A stretch of 59,227 bases of DNA from Wenzhouxiangella sp. 15190 (GCF_003417465.1 NZ_QVMV01000018.1:1-59227), one strand, 5' to 3'; numbered from the stretch's first letter, positions 46,542 through 56,829 are shown. Translations and numbers: made by a program. Notes: generated by a model from the sequence alone, not told the origin.

Positions 46542-48425
46542 ATGTCCGATTCCAACGACTCCGAACCCGGCTTCGATGCCCTGGGTCTCCCCGCCGAACT
46601 TCTTGCCACCCTGCGGGACCTCGGTTACGAGGCGCCCTCGCCGATCCAGGCCGCAACGATTCCGGCCCTGCTGGCCGGGCACGACGTGCTCGGCCAGGCA
46701 CAGACCGGCACCGGGAAGACGGCTGCCTTCGCGCTGCCCATCCTGGCCCGCTTGAAGCCGGGTGAGGCTCGCCCGGCCGCGCTGGTGCTCGCCCCCACCC
46801 GTGAACTGGCCATCCAGGTCGCGGAAGCGTTCCAGACCTATGCCAGCGGATTGCGAGGGTTCCACGTGCTGCCGATCTACGGCGGCCAGGCTTATGCACC
46901 GCAGCTGAACGGGCTCAAGCGCGGGCCTGATGTGGTCGTCGGCACGCCGGGTCGCATCATCGACCACCTGGGTAAGGGTACGCTCAAGATCGATCAGCTC
47001 CAGACCCTGGTGCTCGACGAGGCCGATGAAATGCTGCGTATGGGTTTCATCGACGATGTGCGTGACGTCATGGAGCGAATCCCCGAGACCTGCCAGAAAG
47101 CGCTTTTCTCGGCGACCATGCCGGATGCGATCCGGCGAATCGCCGAGCGTCACATGAGCGAGGCCGAACACGTCACGATCCGCTCGAAGACCACGACGGC
47201 CGCCAATACCCGTCAGCGTTACTGGGTGGTCAGCGGCATGCACAAGCTCGACGCACTGACGCGCATCCTGGAAGTCGAGGAATTCGACGGCATGATCGTC
47301 TTTGCCCGTACGCGCATTGCAACGGAGCAGCTGGCCCAGCGTCTGGAAGCGCGCGGATTCTCGGCGGCCGCACTCAACGGTGACGTGCCGCAGAAGCAGC
47401 GCGAACAGATCGTCGATCGCCTCAAGCGCGGGGAGATCGACATCCTGACGGCCACCGACGTTGCGGCCCGCGGTCTTGATGTCGAACGTATCAGCCACGT
47501 CATCAACTACGACATTCCGCACGACACGGAAGCCTACGTACACCGGATCGGGCGCACGGGTCGGGCCGGCCGATCGGGCGAGGCGATCCTGTTCGTTGCC
47601 CCACGCGAGCGCGGCATGCTGCGGGCGATCGAGCGCGCGACGCGCCAGCCGATCGAGTCCATGACGCTGCCGACCGTCGGCGACGTCAACGCCCAGCGCC
47701 TGGTCCGCTTCCAGGCGAGGATCAAGGCCGCGCTGGAAAGCGACGAACTGGATGCGGGGCGCGAGACCGTGCAGCAGACGCTGGATGCGCTGGATACCTC
47801 CATCGAAGACCTCGCCGCCGCGCTCGCGCTGATTGCGCGTGGCCAATCTCGCAGCCTGGGTGACGACAGTGTGCTACCCACCGCTGCAGACCAGAGTCCG
47901 GAGGCAGGACGAGGGCCACGGGATCAGCGCGGGCAGGGTGCGCCTTCGCGCCGCGATGCCAAGTCTGACTCGGCCCGCGACGCAGACCTGGCCAGCTATC
48001 GCATCGAGGTCGGCGCTAGCCACGGGGTAAAGCCCGGCAACATCGTCGGCGCCATCGCCAACGAGGCCGGGCTGGATGCCGGCCAGATCGGACGGATCAA
48101 CATCCAGCAGGATTTCAGCACTGTCGATCTTCCCGCCAACCTGGCCGCGGAGACCCTCGAGCACCTTCGCGGCGTGCGTGTTGCCAGCCAGCCTCTTTTG
48201 ATCCGGCTGGATACCGGCACGTCCGGCCAATCCACGTCCCGTCCTGGTGGTCCGAGTCGATCCGCTTCAAGTCCGGGGCGACCGTCCGACAAGAAGAAGC
48301 CGCGCGATGAGAGCGAGAAGGACAAAACGAAAAAACCACATGAACCGGACAAGCCCAGGCTGAAGCGTCCGGCCCGAACGCGTGCCGAACGCAAGGCCGG
48401 GTTCAAATCGCGCAAGAAGACCTGA
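46542..48425 (+). CDS. deaD: DEAD-box ATP-dependent RNA helicase (DeaD/CsdA type)
   Basis: 627 residues. Motifs in order: Q motif region GYEAPSPIQAATIP, motif I AQTGTGKT, PTRELAIQV, GTPGRI, DEAD in LVLDEADEMLR, SAT, and HRIGRTGRAG. After the two RecA-like domains comes a dimerisation/linker region, then a DbpA-type RNA-binding domain (YRIEVGASHGVKPGNIVGAIANEAGLDAGQIGRINI), and a highly charged lysine/arginine-rich tail. This is the DeaD/CsdA organisation, used in ribosome biogenesis and cold adaptation. No ribosome binding site is obvious before the ATG. It is monocistronic, 105 bp ahead of the VPS10-like gene. Confidence 0.92.
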   Translation: MSDSNDSEPGFDALGLPAELLATLRDLGYEAPSPIQAATIPALLAGHDVLGQAQTGTGKTAAFALPILARLKPGEARPAALVLAPTRELAIQVAEAFQTYASGLRGFHVLPIYGGQAYAPQLNGLKRGPDVVVGTPGRIIDHLGKGTLKIDQLQTLVLDEADEMLRMGFIDDVRDVMERIPETCQKALFSATMPDAIRRIAERHMSEAEHVTIRSKTTTAANTRQRYWVVSGMHKLDALTRILEVEEFDGMIVFARTRIATEQLAQRLEARGFSAAALNGDVPQKQREQIVDRLKRGEIDILTATDVAARGLDVERISHVINYDIPHDTEAYVHRIGRTGRAGRSGEAILFVAPRERGMLRAIERATRQPIESMTLPTVGDVNAQRLVRFQARIKAALESDELDAGRETVQQTLDALDTSIEDLAAALALIARGQSRSLGDDSVLPTAADQSPEAGRGPRDQRGQGAPSRRDAKSDSARDADLASYRIEVGASHGVKPGNIVGAIANEAGLDAGQIGRINIQQDFSTVDLPANLAAETLEHLRGVRVASQPLLIRLDTGTSGQSTSRPGGPSRSASSPGRPSDKKKPRDESEKDKTKKPHEPDKPRLKRPARTRAERKAGFKSRKKT

Positions 48426-48529
48426 ATTGAAAACCTGGCACGCAGGGAAGCATCGCTGATGCTGGGGTCAGCGTGTGTGCGATCATGCAATTAGACGGGT
48501 TGAATTGTTCTGAATGGATGGAGACTTGC

Positions 48530-51500
48530 ATGAAGATTTATCGATCTTTTGTATCACTGGTTGTTACCGCCTTGCTGGGCGCCACGCTTGCCGGTTCGCC
48601 CGCGATGGCTCAGGACAATGGCAACGATGAGGGCGAACAGAAGTCGGCGCTGGAAAAGGCGTTGGCCGGACTGGAGCTGCGCACCATCGGCCCGGCGTTC
48701 ATGTCCGGCCGGATCGCGGATATCGCCATCCATCCCGACAACCATAACGTCTGGTACGTCGCCGTCGGCTCCGGGGGCGTGTGGAAGACCACCAATTCGG
48801 GCACGACCTGGGAGTCGATCTTCGACGGACAGGGTTCGTACTCGATCGGTGCGATCACGCTCGATCCGAACAATCCCAACACGGTCTGGGTGGGTACCGG
48901 TGAGAACGTCGGGGGTCGCCACGTCGGCTACGGCGACGGCGTCTACGTCAGCCACGATGCCGGCAAGAGCTGGAACAACGTCGGGCTCGAGGGCTCCGAG
49001 CACATCGCCAGGATCATCATTCATCCCGAAGATTCCGACACGGTCTGGATCGCCGCCGAGGGTCCGCTCTGGAACGCGGGTGGCCAGCGCGGGTTGTACA
49101 AGACTACCGACGGCGGCGAGAGCTGGACGCGGACGCTGGTCGGTGAGGAAGGCGACGATGTCTGGACCGGCGCGACCGACCTGGCCATGGACCCGCGCGA
49201 CCCGGACGTGCTGTACGCGGCCACCTGGCAGCGTCACCGGACCGTCGCGACCTACGTCGGCGGTGGACCGAATTCGGGCATTTATCGTTCGAGTGACGGC
49301 GGCGAGACGTGGACCGAGCTGAAAAAGGGATTGCCGAAAGGCAACATGGGCAAGATCGGGCTGGCGATTTCGCCGCAGAAGCCCGACGTGCTGTATGCCG
49401 CGATCGAGACCAACCGCCGCGAGGGCGGGGTGTGGCGCTCCGACGACCGTGGCGCGTCGTGGGAAAAGATGTCCGAGCGCATCGCCGGCGGCACCGGTCC
49501 GCACTATTACCAGGAGATCTATGCCAGCCCGCACGAGTTCGACCGGCTCTATTTCATGGACGTGCGCGCCGCGGTATCCGACGACGGTGGCGCGACCTGG
49601 GAGTCGATCGCCCATGACTCAAAGCACGTCGACAACCATGCGCTGGCGTTCCGGGAGGATGATCCGAACTACCTGCTCATCGGCACCGACGGCGGGCTCT
49701 ACGAGACCTTCGACCATGCCGAGACCTGGCGCTTCATCGACAACCTGCCGGTGACCCAGTTCTACAAGGTTGCCGTCGATGACGAGGAGCCTTTCTACAA
49801 TGTCTACGGCGGCACCCAGGACAACAACACCCAGGGCGGGCCGGTCCGCACCGACAACATCTCGGGAATTCGCAATTCCGACTGGAACGTCATCCTCTTC
49901 GGCGACGGCCATCAACCGGCGACCGAGCCGGGCAATCCCGACATCGTCTACGCCCATTGGCAACAGGGCAACCTGGTGCGCTACGACCGCACCACCGGCG
50001 AAATCGTCTATATCCAGCCGCAGGTCGGGCAGGACGAGGCGCCGAACCGATTCAACTGGGACGCCCCCATCCTGGTCAGCCCGCACGAGCCGACGCGTAT
50101 CTACCACGCCTCGCAGCGGGTCTGGCGCTCCGACGATCGCGGGGACAGCTGGACTCGCATCTCGGGCGATCTCACGCACGACCAGGAGCGCATCGAGCTC
50201 GACGTCATGGGTCGCCAGTGGAGCTGGGATGCGCCGTGGGATACCTACGCGATGTCGAACTACAACACCATCACCTCGCTGGCCGAATCGCCGGTCGAGG
50301 AAGGCCTGCTGTACGCCGGTACCGACGACGGCCTCATCCAGGTCACGGAAAACGGCGGCGAGAGCTGGCGTGAAATCGAGGTCGGCGAGTTGCCGGGCGT
50401 GCCGGACACCGCGTTCGTCAACGACATCAAGGCCGACCTGTTCGACGCCGACACGGTCTACCTGGCGCTCGACAACCACAAGTACGGCGACTTCGCGCCG
50501 TACCTGCTCAAGAGCAGCAACCGTGGGCGCAGTTGGCAATCCATCGCCGGTGACCTTCCCGAGCGCCATCTGGTCTGGCGTGTGATCCAGGATCACGTCG
50601 ATCCGCAACTGATGTTCGCGGCGACCGAGTTCGGGATGTTCGTGACAATCAACGGTGGCGATGAATGGAACAAGCTGACCGGCAACGCGCCAACAATCTC
50701 ATTCCGTGACCTGGCTATCCAGCGACGCGAGAACGACCTCGTCGGCGCCTCGTTCGGCCGGGGTTTCTGGGTGCTCGACGACTACAGCGTGCTGCGCGAA
50801 ATCGACGACGAGACGCTGGAACAGGAAGCCGCATTGTTCGACACGCGCGATGCGTGGTGGTACATGCAGCGCACGCCGCTGGGCGGCAACGAACGCGGCT
50901 CGCAAGGTCAGGGCATGTACATCGCACCCAACCCGCCATTCGGCGCGGTATTCACCTACCACCTGGCCGAAGGCTACAAGACCGACGCCGAAAAGCGCCG
51001 GGAACGCGAAGAATTGCTGATCGAGGAGGACGAGGACGTGCCGTTCGTCGGCTGGGGGAAGGTCGAGGCCGAACGCCGCCAGCCCGAACCGGCAGTGATC
51101 CTGACGGTGCGCGACAACGACGACAACGTCGTGCGACGTCTCGAAGGCCCCGCCGGAGAAGGCCTGCATCGCGTGGCCTGGGATCTGCGCATGCCGGCGC
51201 CGAACGCGATCGGCGATTCCGGCGGATTCGCCGAGCCCGAGGGCTTCATGGCCGCGCCGGGCACCTATACCGTCGAGCTGGCCAAGCGTATCGACGGCGA
51301 GGTCACCGCACTTGCCGAGCCCCGTTCCTTCGATGTCGTCCGGATGCGCGAAGGGACTCTGGAGGGTGTTGATCCCGAAGAGACGGTGGCGTTCTGGAAA
51401 CGCCTGCAGGAGATGCAACGCAAGGTCTCGGCAGCCAACCGGATCATTGAAGAGGCCCGCTCGCGGGTCGATGCGATGCAGACCGCGCTCGAGCGCAGCA

Positions 51501-51847
51501 CCGCCGAAGCCGGTGAACTCGACGGCGAGCTTTACACGGTCTCGCAGCGGCTCTACGAGATCGCCGAAGAGCTCAAGGGCAGGGAGACGATGGAAGAGAT
51601 GAACGAGCCGCAGGGTCCGACCATCGGCGATCGCCTCTTCGTCGCCATGATCGGCACCGGTCGTTCGACCTACGGCCCGACGCCGACCCACAAGATGAGC
51701 CTGGATATCGCCGAGCGCGAGTTCACCGACGTGCGAGCCGAACTCAACCGGCTGGTCGAGGAGCGGATTCCGGCGCTCGAAGACGAGCTTGCCGATGCCG
51801 GGGCGCCCTGGACACCGGGCGCCGCTGTTCCGGCCAGGGACGGTTAG
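48530..51847 (+). CDS. Large secreted VPS10/sortilin-type BNR propeller protein
   Basis: 1105 residues from MKIYRSFVSLVV; GGAG sits seven bases upstream, so a longer frame was not used. Signal peptide ends SPAMA. About residues 30-700 contain many BNR-like units (VWKTTNSGTTWESI, VYVSHDAGKSWNNV, LYKTTDGGESW, IYRSSDGGETWTEL, VWRSDDRGASWEKM), giving one or two propellers of the VPS10/WD40-glycosyl-hydrolase-like type. The C-terminus (about 720-1105) has a fibronectin-like part (VILTVRDNDDNVVRRLEG) and a coiled-coil helix region (RKVSAANRIIEEARSRVDAM). Relatives are usually annotated as glycosyl hydrolase without proof. Followed by a strong hairpin. Confidence 0.85.
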   Translation: MKIYRSFVSLVVTALLGATLAGSPAMAQDNGNDEGEQKSALEKALAGLELRTIGPAFMSGRIADIAIHPDNHNVWYVAVGSGGVWKTTNSGTTWESIFDGQGSYSIGAITLDPNNPNTVWVGTGENVGGRHVGYGDGVYVSHDAGKSWNNVGLEGSEHIARIIIHPEDSDTVWIAAEGPLWNAGGQRGLYKTTDGGESWTRTLVGEEGDDVWTGATDLAMDPRDPDVLYAATWQRHRTVATYVGGGPNSGIYRSSDGGETWTELKKGLPKGNMGKIGLAISPQKPDVLYAAIETNRREGGVWRSDDRGASWEKMSERIAGGTGPHYYQEIYASPHEFDRLYFMDVRAAVSDDGGATWESIAHDSKHVDNHALAFREDDPNYLLIGTDGGLYETFDHAETWRFIDNLPVTQFYKVAVDDEEPFYNVYGGTQDNNTQGGPVRTDNISGIRNSDWNVILFGDGHQPATEPGNPDIVYAHWQQGNLVRYDRTTGEIVYIQPQVGQDEAPNRFNWDAPILVSPHEPTRIYHASQRVWRSDDRGDSWTRISGDLTHDQERIELDVMGRQWSWDAPWDTYAMSNYNTITSLAESPVEEGLLYAGTDDGLIQVTENGGESWREIEVGELPGVPDTAFVNDIKADLFDADTVYLALDNHKYGDFAPYLLKSSNRGRSWQSIAGDLPERHLVWRVIQDHVDPQLMFAATEFGMFVTINGGDEWNKLTGNAPTISFRDLAIQRRENDLVGASFGRGFWVLDDYSVLREIDDETLEQEAALFDTRDAWWYMQRTPLGGNERGSQGQGMYIAPNPPFGAVFTYHLAEGYKTDAEKRREREELLIEEDEDVPFVGWGKVEAERRQPEPAVILTVRDNDDNVVRRLEGPAGEGLHRVAWDLRMPAPNAIGDSGGFAEPEGFMAAPGTYTVELAKRIDGEVTALAEPRSFDVVRMREGTLEGVDPEETVAFWKRLQEMQRKVSAANRIIEEARSRVDAMQTALERSTAEAGELDGELYTVSQRLYEIAEELKGRETMEEMNEPQGPTIGDRLFVAMIGTGRSTYGPTPTHKMSLDIAEREFTDVRAELNRLVEERIPALEDELADAGAPWTPGAAVPARDG

Positions 51848-51858
51848 GCACAGCGGCT

Positions 51859-51889
51859 CGGCCCGGAGCCGCCGTGCGGTTCCGGGCCG
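51859..51889 (+). terminator. GC-rich hairpin after the VPS10-like gene
   Basis: CGGCCCGGA (51859-51867) and TCCGGGCCG (51881-51889) pair perfectly over nine bases, with an inner GCCGC/GCGG that can extend the stem. It begins 12 bases after the stop. The following CCTGTCTCG is not a clear U-tract. Confidence 0.5.
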
Positions 51890-52020
51890 CCTGTCTCGCG
51901 ACGGTAGATGGTGGCGTCCCGTTTTTGGAACCGCACGAAGAACAGGAATCCGAAGTCAGGTTCGTGGTGTGGTCCGTCGCCGGGAGATGACCGGGGCGGA
52001 ATTGCCCGCATTCGTCAGGT

Positions 52021-53613
52021 TCAGCCTTGGGGCGGCTGCTCCAGGGGCGTGGACCCCAGTCCCCGCAGAAGTGGTTCCAGGTGAGCCTCGTAATGGCGCC
52101 ATCGGTTGATGGCGCGACGATACAGGCCCTGGCGTACCTGCCAGCTGCTCGCCGTGGTCACCACCTCTTGTGCGGCATGACCATCCGCAGGCTCTGATGG
52201 ATCCAGGCCGCAGCAATCCAGTGCGTCGCGAATCGTGTTGTCGGGTTCGGTAACCAGTTTCTCGTAGGACACGACACGGACCGGGTTCGGCAACGCGGCG
52301 AGCCAGTGATCTGTCAAACGCTGTACGGTTTGGATCTGCCGGCCGCAGTGATACAGGTCATAGCTAAAATTCTGGCCTTTCTCGAAACGCGTGAAATAGC
52401 ACGACAGTCCCACATCGCGCGGATCGCGCCAGGTGAACAGGATCGGCGCTCGGGGCATGAGCAGGCCCACGAGTCCCAGTCGCCAGACATTGCCCGGGAG
52501 CTTGTCGATGAGCATGGATGCGCCTGAGGGCGTATCGAGATGCCTGTCGAGGATTTTCGCGGCTTGCTGCATGGCCTCGGGTCCGGCTTCTGCCCATTGC
52601 CTGGGCTTTCTCAGCCCGAGCGTTTCAGCCGCCTCGGTAAGGGCCGCTTGTAGTTCCATGCGCTCACCACCGGCGGCCACGCTCGGGTGGCGGGCCAACA
52701 TGGCTTCCAGCAGCGTCGTGCCCGAGCGGGGCATGCCAACGATAAAAATGCGGTCGGCGCGGGCGAGGGCCGCATCGCTGCCTTGGCGGAGCCGCTTGGC
52801 TGAAAAGGACTCGATCAGGTGCCCGGCCCATTCATCCCGCGCTTCGGGGTCATGTTTGACGCCCGTGACCTGGTTGGCCCGGTGGTGGGCCTCGATTGCC
52901 CGGTCGTAACGCGCCAGGTCGTCGTTGAGCTTGCCGAGCGCCGAGTACAGCCAACCCGTTTCGCGCGGCGGCCAGTCACGCTGTGCCACCAGTGACTCGA
53001 TCTGGGCCAGTTGCGGGTCGTCGGCCTGTTCCGCCCGGCGCGCATGCGCCAGGTGAAAATGGGCTTCGGGGTAGGCGGGCTGAATGTCCAGCGCCCGGCG
53101 AAAGGCGTCCCGGGCCTCGTCGAGCCGGCCGAGCATCTGCAAGACCATGCCGCGGGCATGGTGTACCCCCGCCATGCCGGGATCGTGTTCGCAGGCGGTC
53201 TCGTAGGCCCACAGGGCCGACCGGTGGTCACCCAGGTCCTCGTGCACCAACCCCAGGTTGTAGTAAGCGCCGGCGAAGCCGGGCCGGAGCCTGATCGCCC
53301 GTTCCAGGGTTCTTCGTGCCGATTCGGCTTCCCCCAGATCGCGCAGCACCACGCCCAGGCTGTTGTGAAAACGGGCCACCCGCGGATGAATCTCTACGGT
53401 TTTGCGCAGCTTGCTCTTTGCCCCGGCGAGGTCGCCCCGGCGATGGGCTATCAGACCGGCCAGGTGCAGGGCTTCCGGTTCCCTGGGGGCGGCCCGGAGT
53501 AGCTGGTCGCAGGCCTGCTCCGCCGCGGACAATTCCCCGCGCTGCAGCCGCCGGGCGGCTTCGAGCAACACGGCTCGCGGATCAACGTGATTTGACGAAG
53601 AGGTTGTGTTCAT
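52021..53613 (-). CDS. TPR-containing sulfotransferase
   Basis: 530 residues. The N-terminal half (about 10-260) consists of TPR units (EPEALHLAGLIAHRRGDLAGAKSKL, AYYNLGLVHEDLGDHRSALWAYE, AHFHLAHARRAEQADD). The C-terminal half is a P-loop-like sulfotransferase: IFIVGMPRSGTTLLEAMLARHP is the PAPS 5'-phosphosulfate loop, TWRDPRDVGLSCYFTRF the 3'-phosphate loop. It would transfer sulfate to a protein or carbohydrate acceptor from PAPS. No signal peptide; cytoplasmic. It is divergent from the TonB receptor with a 499-bp gap. Confidence 0.88.
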   Translation of the reverse strand: MNTTSSSNHVDPRAVLLEAARRLQRGELSAAEQACDQLLRAAPREPEALHLAGLIAHRRGDLAGAKSKLRKTVEIHPRVARFHNSLGVVLRDLGEAESARRTLERAIRLRPGFAGAYYNLGLVHEDLGDHRSALWAYETACEHDPGMAGVHHARGMVLQMLGRLDEARDAFRRALDIQPAYPEAHFHLAHARRAEQADDPQLAQIESLVAQRDWPPRETGWLYSALGKLNDDLARYDRAIEAHHRANQVTGVKHDPEARDEWAGHLIESFSAKRLRQGSDAALARADRIFIVGMPRSGTTLLEAMLARHPSVAAGGERMELQAALTEAAETLGLRKPRQWAEAGPEAMQQAAKILDRHLDTPSGASMLIDKLPGNVWRLGLVGLLMPRAPILFTWRDPRDVGLSCYFTRFEKGQNFSYDLYHCGRQIQTVQRLTDHWLAALPNPVRVVSYEKLVTEPDNTIRDALDCCGLDPSEPADGHAAQEVVTTASSWQVRQGLYRRAINRWRHYEAHLEPLLRGLGSTPLEQPPQG

Positions 53614-53695
53614 TAAGTTGGATGGCGGTTGTTCTAGCTGTAGATGGGCGGCGCCGAATGGCGCTATTTTACGCGCTCATCTCGAGCCGGCGCCC

Positions 53696-53718
53696 GAAAC
53701 ACCAGGACATCCGCGATG
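53696..53718 (+). repeat. REP-like solo arm, decayed
   Basis: GAAACACCAGGACATCCGCG retains ACCAGGACA-CC of the consensus with an inserted AC and two changes. It is the most distant copy in the window and lies in the gap between sulfotransferase and TonB receptor. Confidence 0.4.
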
Positions 53719-53928
53719 TTGACCGGCATAGCGGCTTATCTTCGGCTTATACAGGAAGCCGGCTCTTCGTCGCTGACCCGTTGGCTGCGTGCATGATTTC
53801 CTCCTCCCAGATTTCCGCCCGTTCACTATGCTAGGCTTACGCGAACGCCATTAACAGAGGGAGAGGGAAAGTAGTCGGTGGCTTGCGGCCCATGGTTCGA
53901 TTTCAACTGGGAAGCAAGGGGCATTTCT

Positions 53929-54030
53929 ATGGGCGGCCGACCGGTCACCGACGTGGCGCTGGAGATTGGGTACAAGAACACCTCGGGGGCGACACCGTCC
54001 CGATTCAGAGCTGCCGCCCGGGACCAGTGA
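53929..54030 (+). pseudogene. Relic of an AraC-type helix-turn-helix
   Basis: The frame reads MGGRPVTDVALEIGYKNTSG followed by ATPSRFRAAARDQ and a stop. GxPVTDVALELGYxSxSAF is the second helix-turn-helix of AraC/XylS regulators, so this is the very end of such a protein. Upstream, the frame (a stop lies at 53872) does not continue the family. It has lost its start, sensor domain and first helix-turn-helix. The fragment lies 82 bp upstream of the TonB receptor gene, so the lost regulator may once have governed it. The rest of the 499-bp gap (53614-54112) has only a repeat arm. Confidence 0.6.
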
Positions 54031-54112
54031 CCGCGCTCGCAAGGGACGGACCGACGTTTCACTTTCCATCTTGGCGAATTGAAGTGACACAACCTATCTA
54101 GGGAGAAACCTC

Positions 54113-56548
54113 ATGCCTCGAGCTAGTGAAAGAACAAATACATCGACCGACCTACGCACTGCGGAACCGCCTGTCGTGGGTCGGAGCGGATCCTGGGCGT
54201 CGATGTCCTGCCTGCTGGCGGGGCTTTTGGCTACCTGCCTTGCGATGCCGGTATTGGCACAGTCGGAACAGGATGCAAACGACGAAGAGGAAAAGGAAGA
54301 GGAAGCGCAACGTGATTCGAGTTCCGTAACCGATACAGTGATCGTTACCGCGCAGAAGCGGGAACAGAGTGTGCAGGATGTGTCCTTGGCGGTCACTGCC
54401 TTGACCGGGGATGCGCTGCAGAAACTGGGCTACGAAGCGGGCCTGGAGGTGTATCAACAGGTCCCCAATATGAACTTCTTCGCCATCTTTGGTGAGGCGT
54501 CGAGCCCGTCGATCAGCATGCGCGGCATCAGCCTGGTCAATTTCTCCGATTCCTGGGAATCTCCGGTCTCGATCTACGTGGACGAGGTGTATCGCGGCAA
54601 TCCCGCCGGCTCGGCGATCCAGCTATTCGACCTGGAACGCGTGGAGGTGCTACGCGGCCCCCAGGGCACGCTGTTCGGTCGCAACGCTACCGGGGGGCTG
54701 GTGCAATACGTAACCGCGGGGCCGACTGAGGAATTCGAGGCCCACGGTAGTGTCCAGGTTGGCTCCTATTCCCAGAGAATTTTCGAGGGGGCCGTCAGCG
54801 GCGGGATCGCGGACGGTGTGCGCGGCCGCTTTGCCTTCAAGGTGAACCAGGACGACGGTTGGCAGGTCAACAATGGTGATTCGGTGAACGACTACGGCGT
54901 GGCAGTCAACACCTCCAAAAAGCTCAACGAAACTAACACCTACGGATTTCGCGGCAAGCTCGAGTTCGATATCGGGGATGCCTCCGAACTATTGCTGGAT
55001 GTGCATGGCAGTTCAGCCGACCAGCAGTCCGTCGGCTTCGCCCACATGGGGTATCTCGACTTCAACCCGGACGGCACCGTCTCGGACCAGCGCTGCTCCG
55101 TGGCCCGCATCCACCGGGGTGAATGCACCAGCAATACCTTCGCTACTACCGGCATCATCCAGTCGGGTGGAGACTTCAATCCGGAAGACGTGTCCTCAAG
55201 CATTGGCGGTGCAGACGGGATCAAGACCGAGATCGACACCTTTGGCGCTTACGCCCGCTACATTGCTGATTTCGAGAGCTTTACGCTGACTTCTGTTACC
55301 GCCTACGAGAGCCTGGAGAAACTTCTGGAGGATGACGGCGATGGCGTCAGCGCCGGGCCGAATCTCGATCCCGAAGGGAACACTTTCGATGTGTTCTTCG
55401 ACGAGCAGTACACCGTGGATGCGGAGCAGATCACCCAGGAGTTGCGTCTGAACGGCAACACGAACCGCATGAAATGGGTTGCTGGACTGTATCTCTACGA
55501 CGATCTCCGGGAAATGACCACCCAGAACCCGGGCGATGAGGAGTTCGATGCGGCGGCGGACATTGGCTTTGCACATTTCGAGGACGTTAGCCTGGATACC
55601 CAGTCCTGGGCTGTTTTCGGGCAGACGGAATACGACCTCAGCAACCAACTTACGTTGGTGACTGGTCTGCGCTACACCGACGAGGAACGGGACTTTGACT
55701 ATATCCGGGATCCCTCTTACTACGGCTCTAACTACGCCGTGCAGGACTCCCTGTCGGAAGACGCGTTAACCGGCCGTCTTGGACTCGATTACCGCCCCGA
55801 CGACAGCACGCTGATATACGGCAGCCTGTCGACGGGCCATCGCTCGGGCGGCTATTCGGCCAGCTATAACAACAAGCCTGAGGCCTTCGAGCCGGTTACC
55901 AAGGAGGAGATCACCAACTTCGAACTCGGCTGGAAGAAAACCTTTGCCGACAACAGGGCGCGATTCAACGCTGCTGCCTTTGTCTATGAGCTGGAGGGTT
56001 TCCAGACGCAGCTCTTCGAGAATGTCTCCACCGGCCAGGTGATTCTCAATGCTGGCGACGTGACCGGCAAGGGCATCGAAGCCGAACTGAACTATCGCGT
56101 GACGGACTACTTCGAGGTGATCGGCGGGCTCGGCTTGCTTGATACGGAACTCGATTCGGATCGCACTTCCATCGTGGCCGGGGATGTTCTGAGCCTCGAT
56201 GGCAACGAGCTGCCCTCGGCCCCGGCGATCTCTTACAACCTGCTTGCTCGCTATTATCGCCCGCTAAAAGGCGGCAGCGAAATGGCCTTTCAGCTTGACT
56301 ATTCCTGGCAGGACGAGCACTTCCTGCAGGTGGAGAACGACCCATTCTCGCGCCATCCGTCCTACGGTATTGGCAACGCCAAGGTTACCTGGCGTTCGGC
56401 CGATCGCCAGTGGGCGGTGTCGGGCATGGTTAAAAACATCACAGACGAAGAATACTTTACCTACCAGAATACGCTCGGCGATGACTGGGGCTACGGGGTG
56501 TGGGGTAAGCCCCGTACCTGGAGCGTACAGGTTCGCTGGACCTACTGA
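54113..56548 (+). CDS. TonB-dependent outer-membrane receptor
   Basis: 811 residues; GGGAGA lies nine bases before the ATG. A long N-terminus is followed by a signal segment (MSCLLAGLLATCLAMPVLAQ), then an acidic linker. The plug domain begins TDTVIVTAQKREQSVQDVSL and holds SISMRGISL, VYIDEVY-like SIYVDEVYRGN, and VEVLRGPQGTLFGRNATGGLV. The beta-barrel fills the rest and ends with VWGKPRTWSVQVRWTY, an aromatic terminal residue as required for outer-membrane insertion. The plug motif class (VTAQKRxQSxQDVPxSV) is typical for receptors of complex carbon sources rather than siderophores, but substrate is not determinable. It stands alone, behind a relic AraC fragment, with a strong terminator downstream. 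Confidence 0.92.
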   Translation: MPRASERTNTSTDLRTAEPPVVGRSGSWASMSCLLAGLLATCLAMPVLAQSEQDANDEEEKEEEAQRDSSSVTDTVIVTAQKREQSVQDVSLAVTALTGDALQKLGYEAGLEVYQQVPNMNFFAIFGEASSPSISMRGISLVNFSDSWESPVSIYVDEVYRGNPAGSAIQLFDLERVEVLRGPQGTLFGRNATGGLVQYVTAGPTEEFEAHGSVQVGSYSQRIFEGAVSGGIADGVRGRFAFKVNQDDGWQVNNGDSVNDYGVAVNTSKKLNETNTYGFRGKLEFDIGDASELLLDVHGSSADQQSVGFAHMGYLDFNPDGTVSDQRCSVARIHRGECTSNTFATTGIIQSGGDFNPEDVSSSIGGADGIKTEIDTFGAYARYIADFESFTLTSVTAYESLEKLLEDDGDGVSAGPNLDPEGNTFDVFFDEQYTVDAEQITQELRLNGNTNRMKWVAGLYLYDDLREMTTQNPGDEEFDAAADIGFAHFEDVSLDTQSWAVFGQTEYDLSNQLTLVTGLRYTDEERDFDYIRDPSYYGSNYAVQDSLSEDALTGRLGLDYRPDDSTLIYGSLSTGHRSGGYSASYNNKPEAFEPVTKEEITNFELGWKKTFADNRARFNAAAFVYELEGFQTQLFENVSTGQVILNAGDVTGKGIEAELNYRVTDYFEVIGGLGLLDTELDSDRTSIVAGDVLSLDGNELPSAPAISYNLLARYYRPLKGGSEMAFQLDYSWQDEHFLQVENDPFSRHPSYGIGNAKVTWRSADRQWAVSGMVKNITDEEYFTYQNTLGDDWGYGVWGKPRTWSVQVRWTY

Positions 56549-56562
56549 TTGAATTGCGTTTT

Positions 56563-56590
56563 CCCCGCGGCCGAATCACTGGCCGCGGGG
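56563..56590 (+). terminator. Terminator hairpin after the TonB receptor
   Basis: CCCCGCGGCC (56563-56572) and GGCCGCGGGG (56581-56590) are perfect 10-bp arms around GAATCACT, beginning 14 bases after the stop codon. TT precedes the stem and GCGCCTTTCA follows. Confidence 0.75.
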
Positions 56591-56829
56591 GCGCCTTTCA
56601 CGTGACCTCAGTTGATCCTCTTCGACTCACCTACCCATGTGCCCCGCTTGTCCACCCAGCGGGCTTCGTCTCCAGGTTGCACCCGAAGGCTGACCGGCGT
56701 CCTATAAATTGCCTTAAGCTAAACACGCTGATCCAATTTCGCTGGTTGTCTACACAGTCAGCTTGCCAAGCAGGCGGGGCGCCGGCCTGTTCGTTGGCGT
56801 ACCTAGCCGTAAAGAAGTATGGGTGTGAT

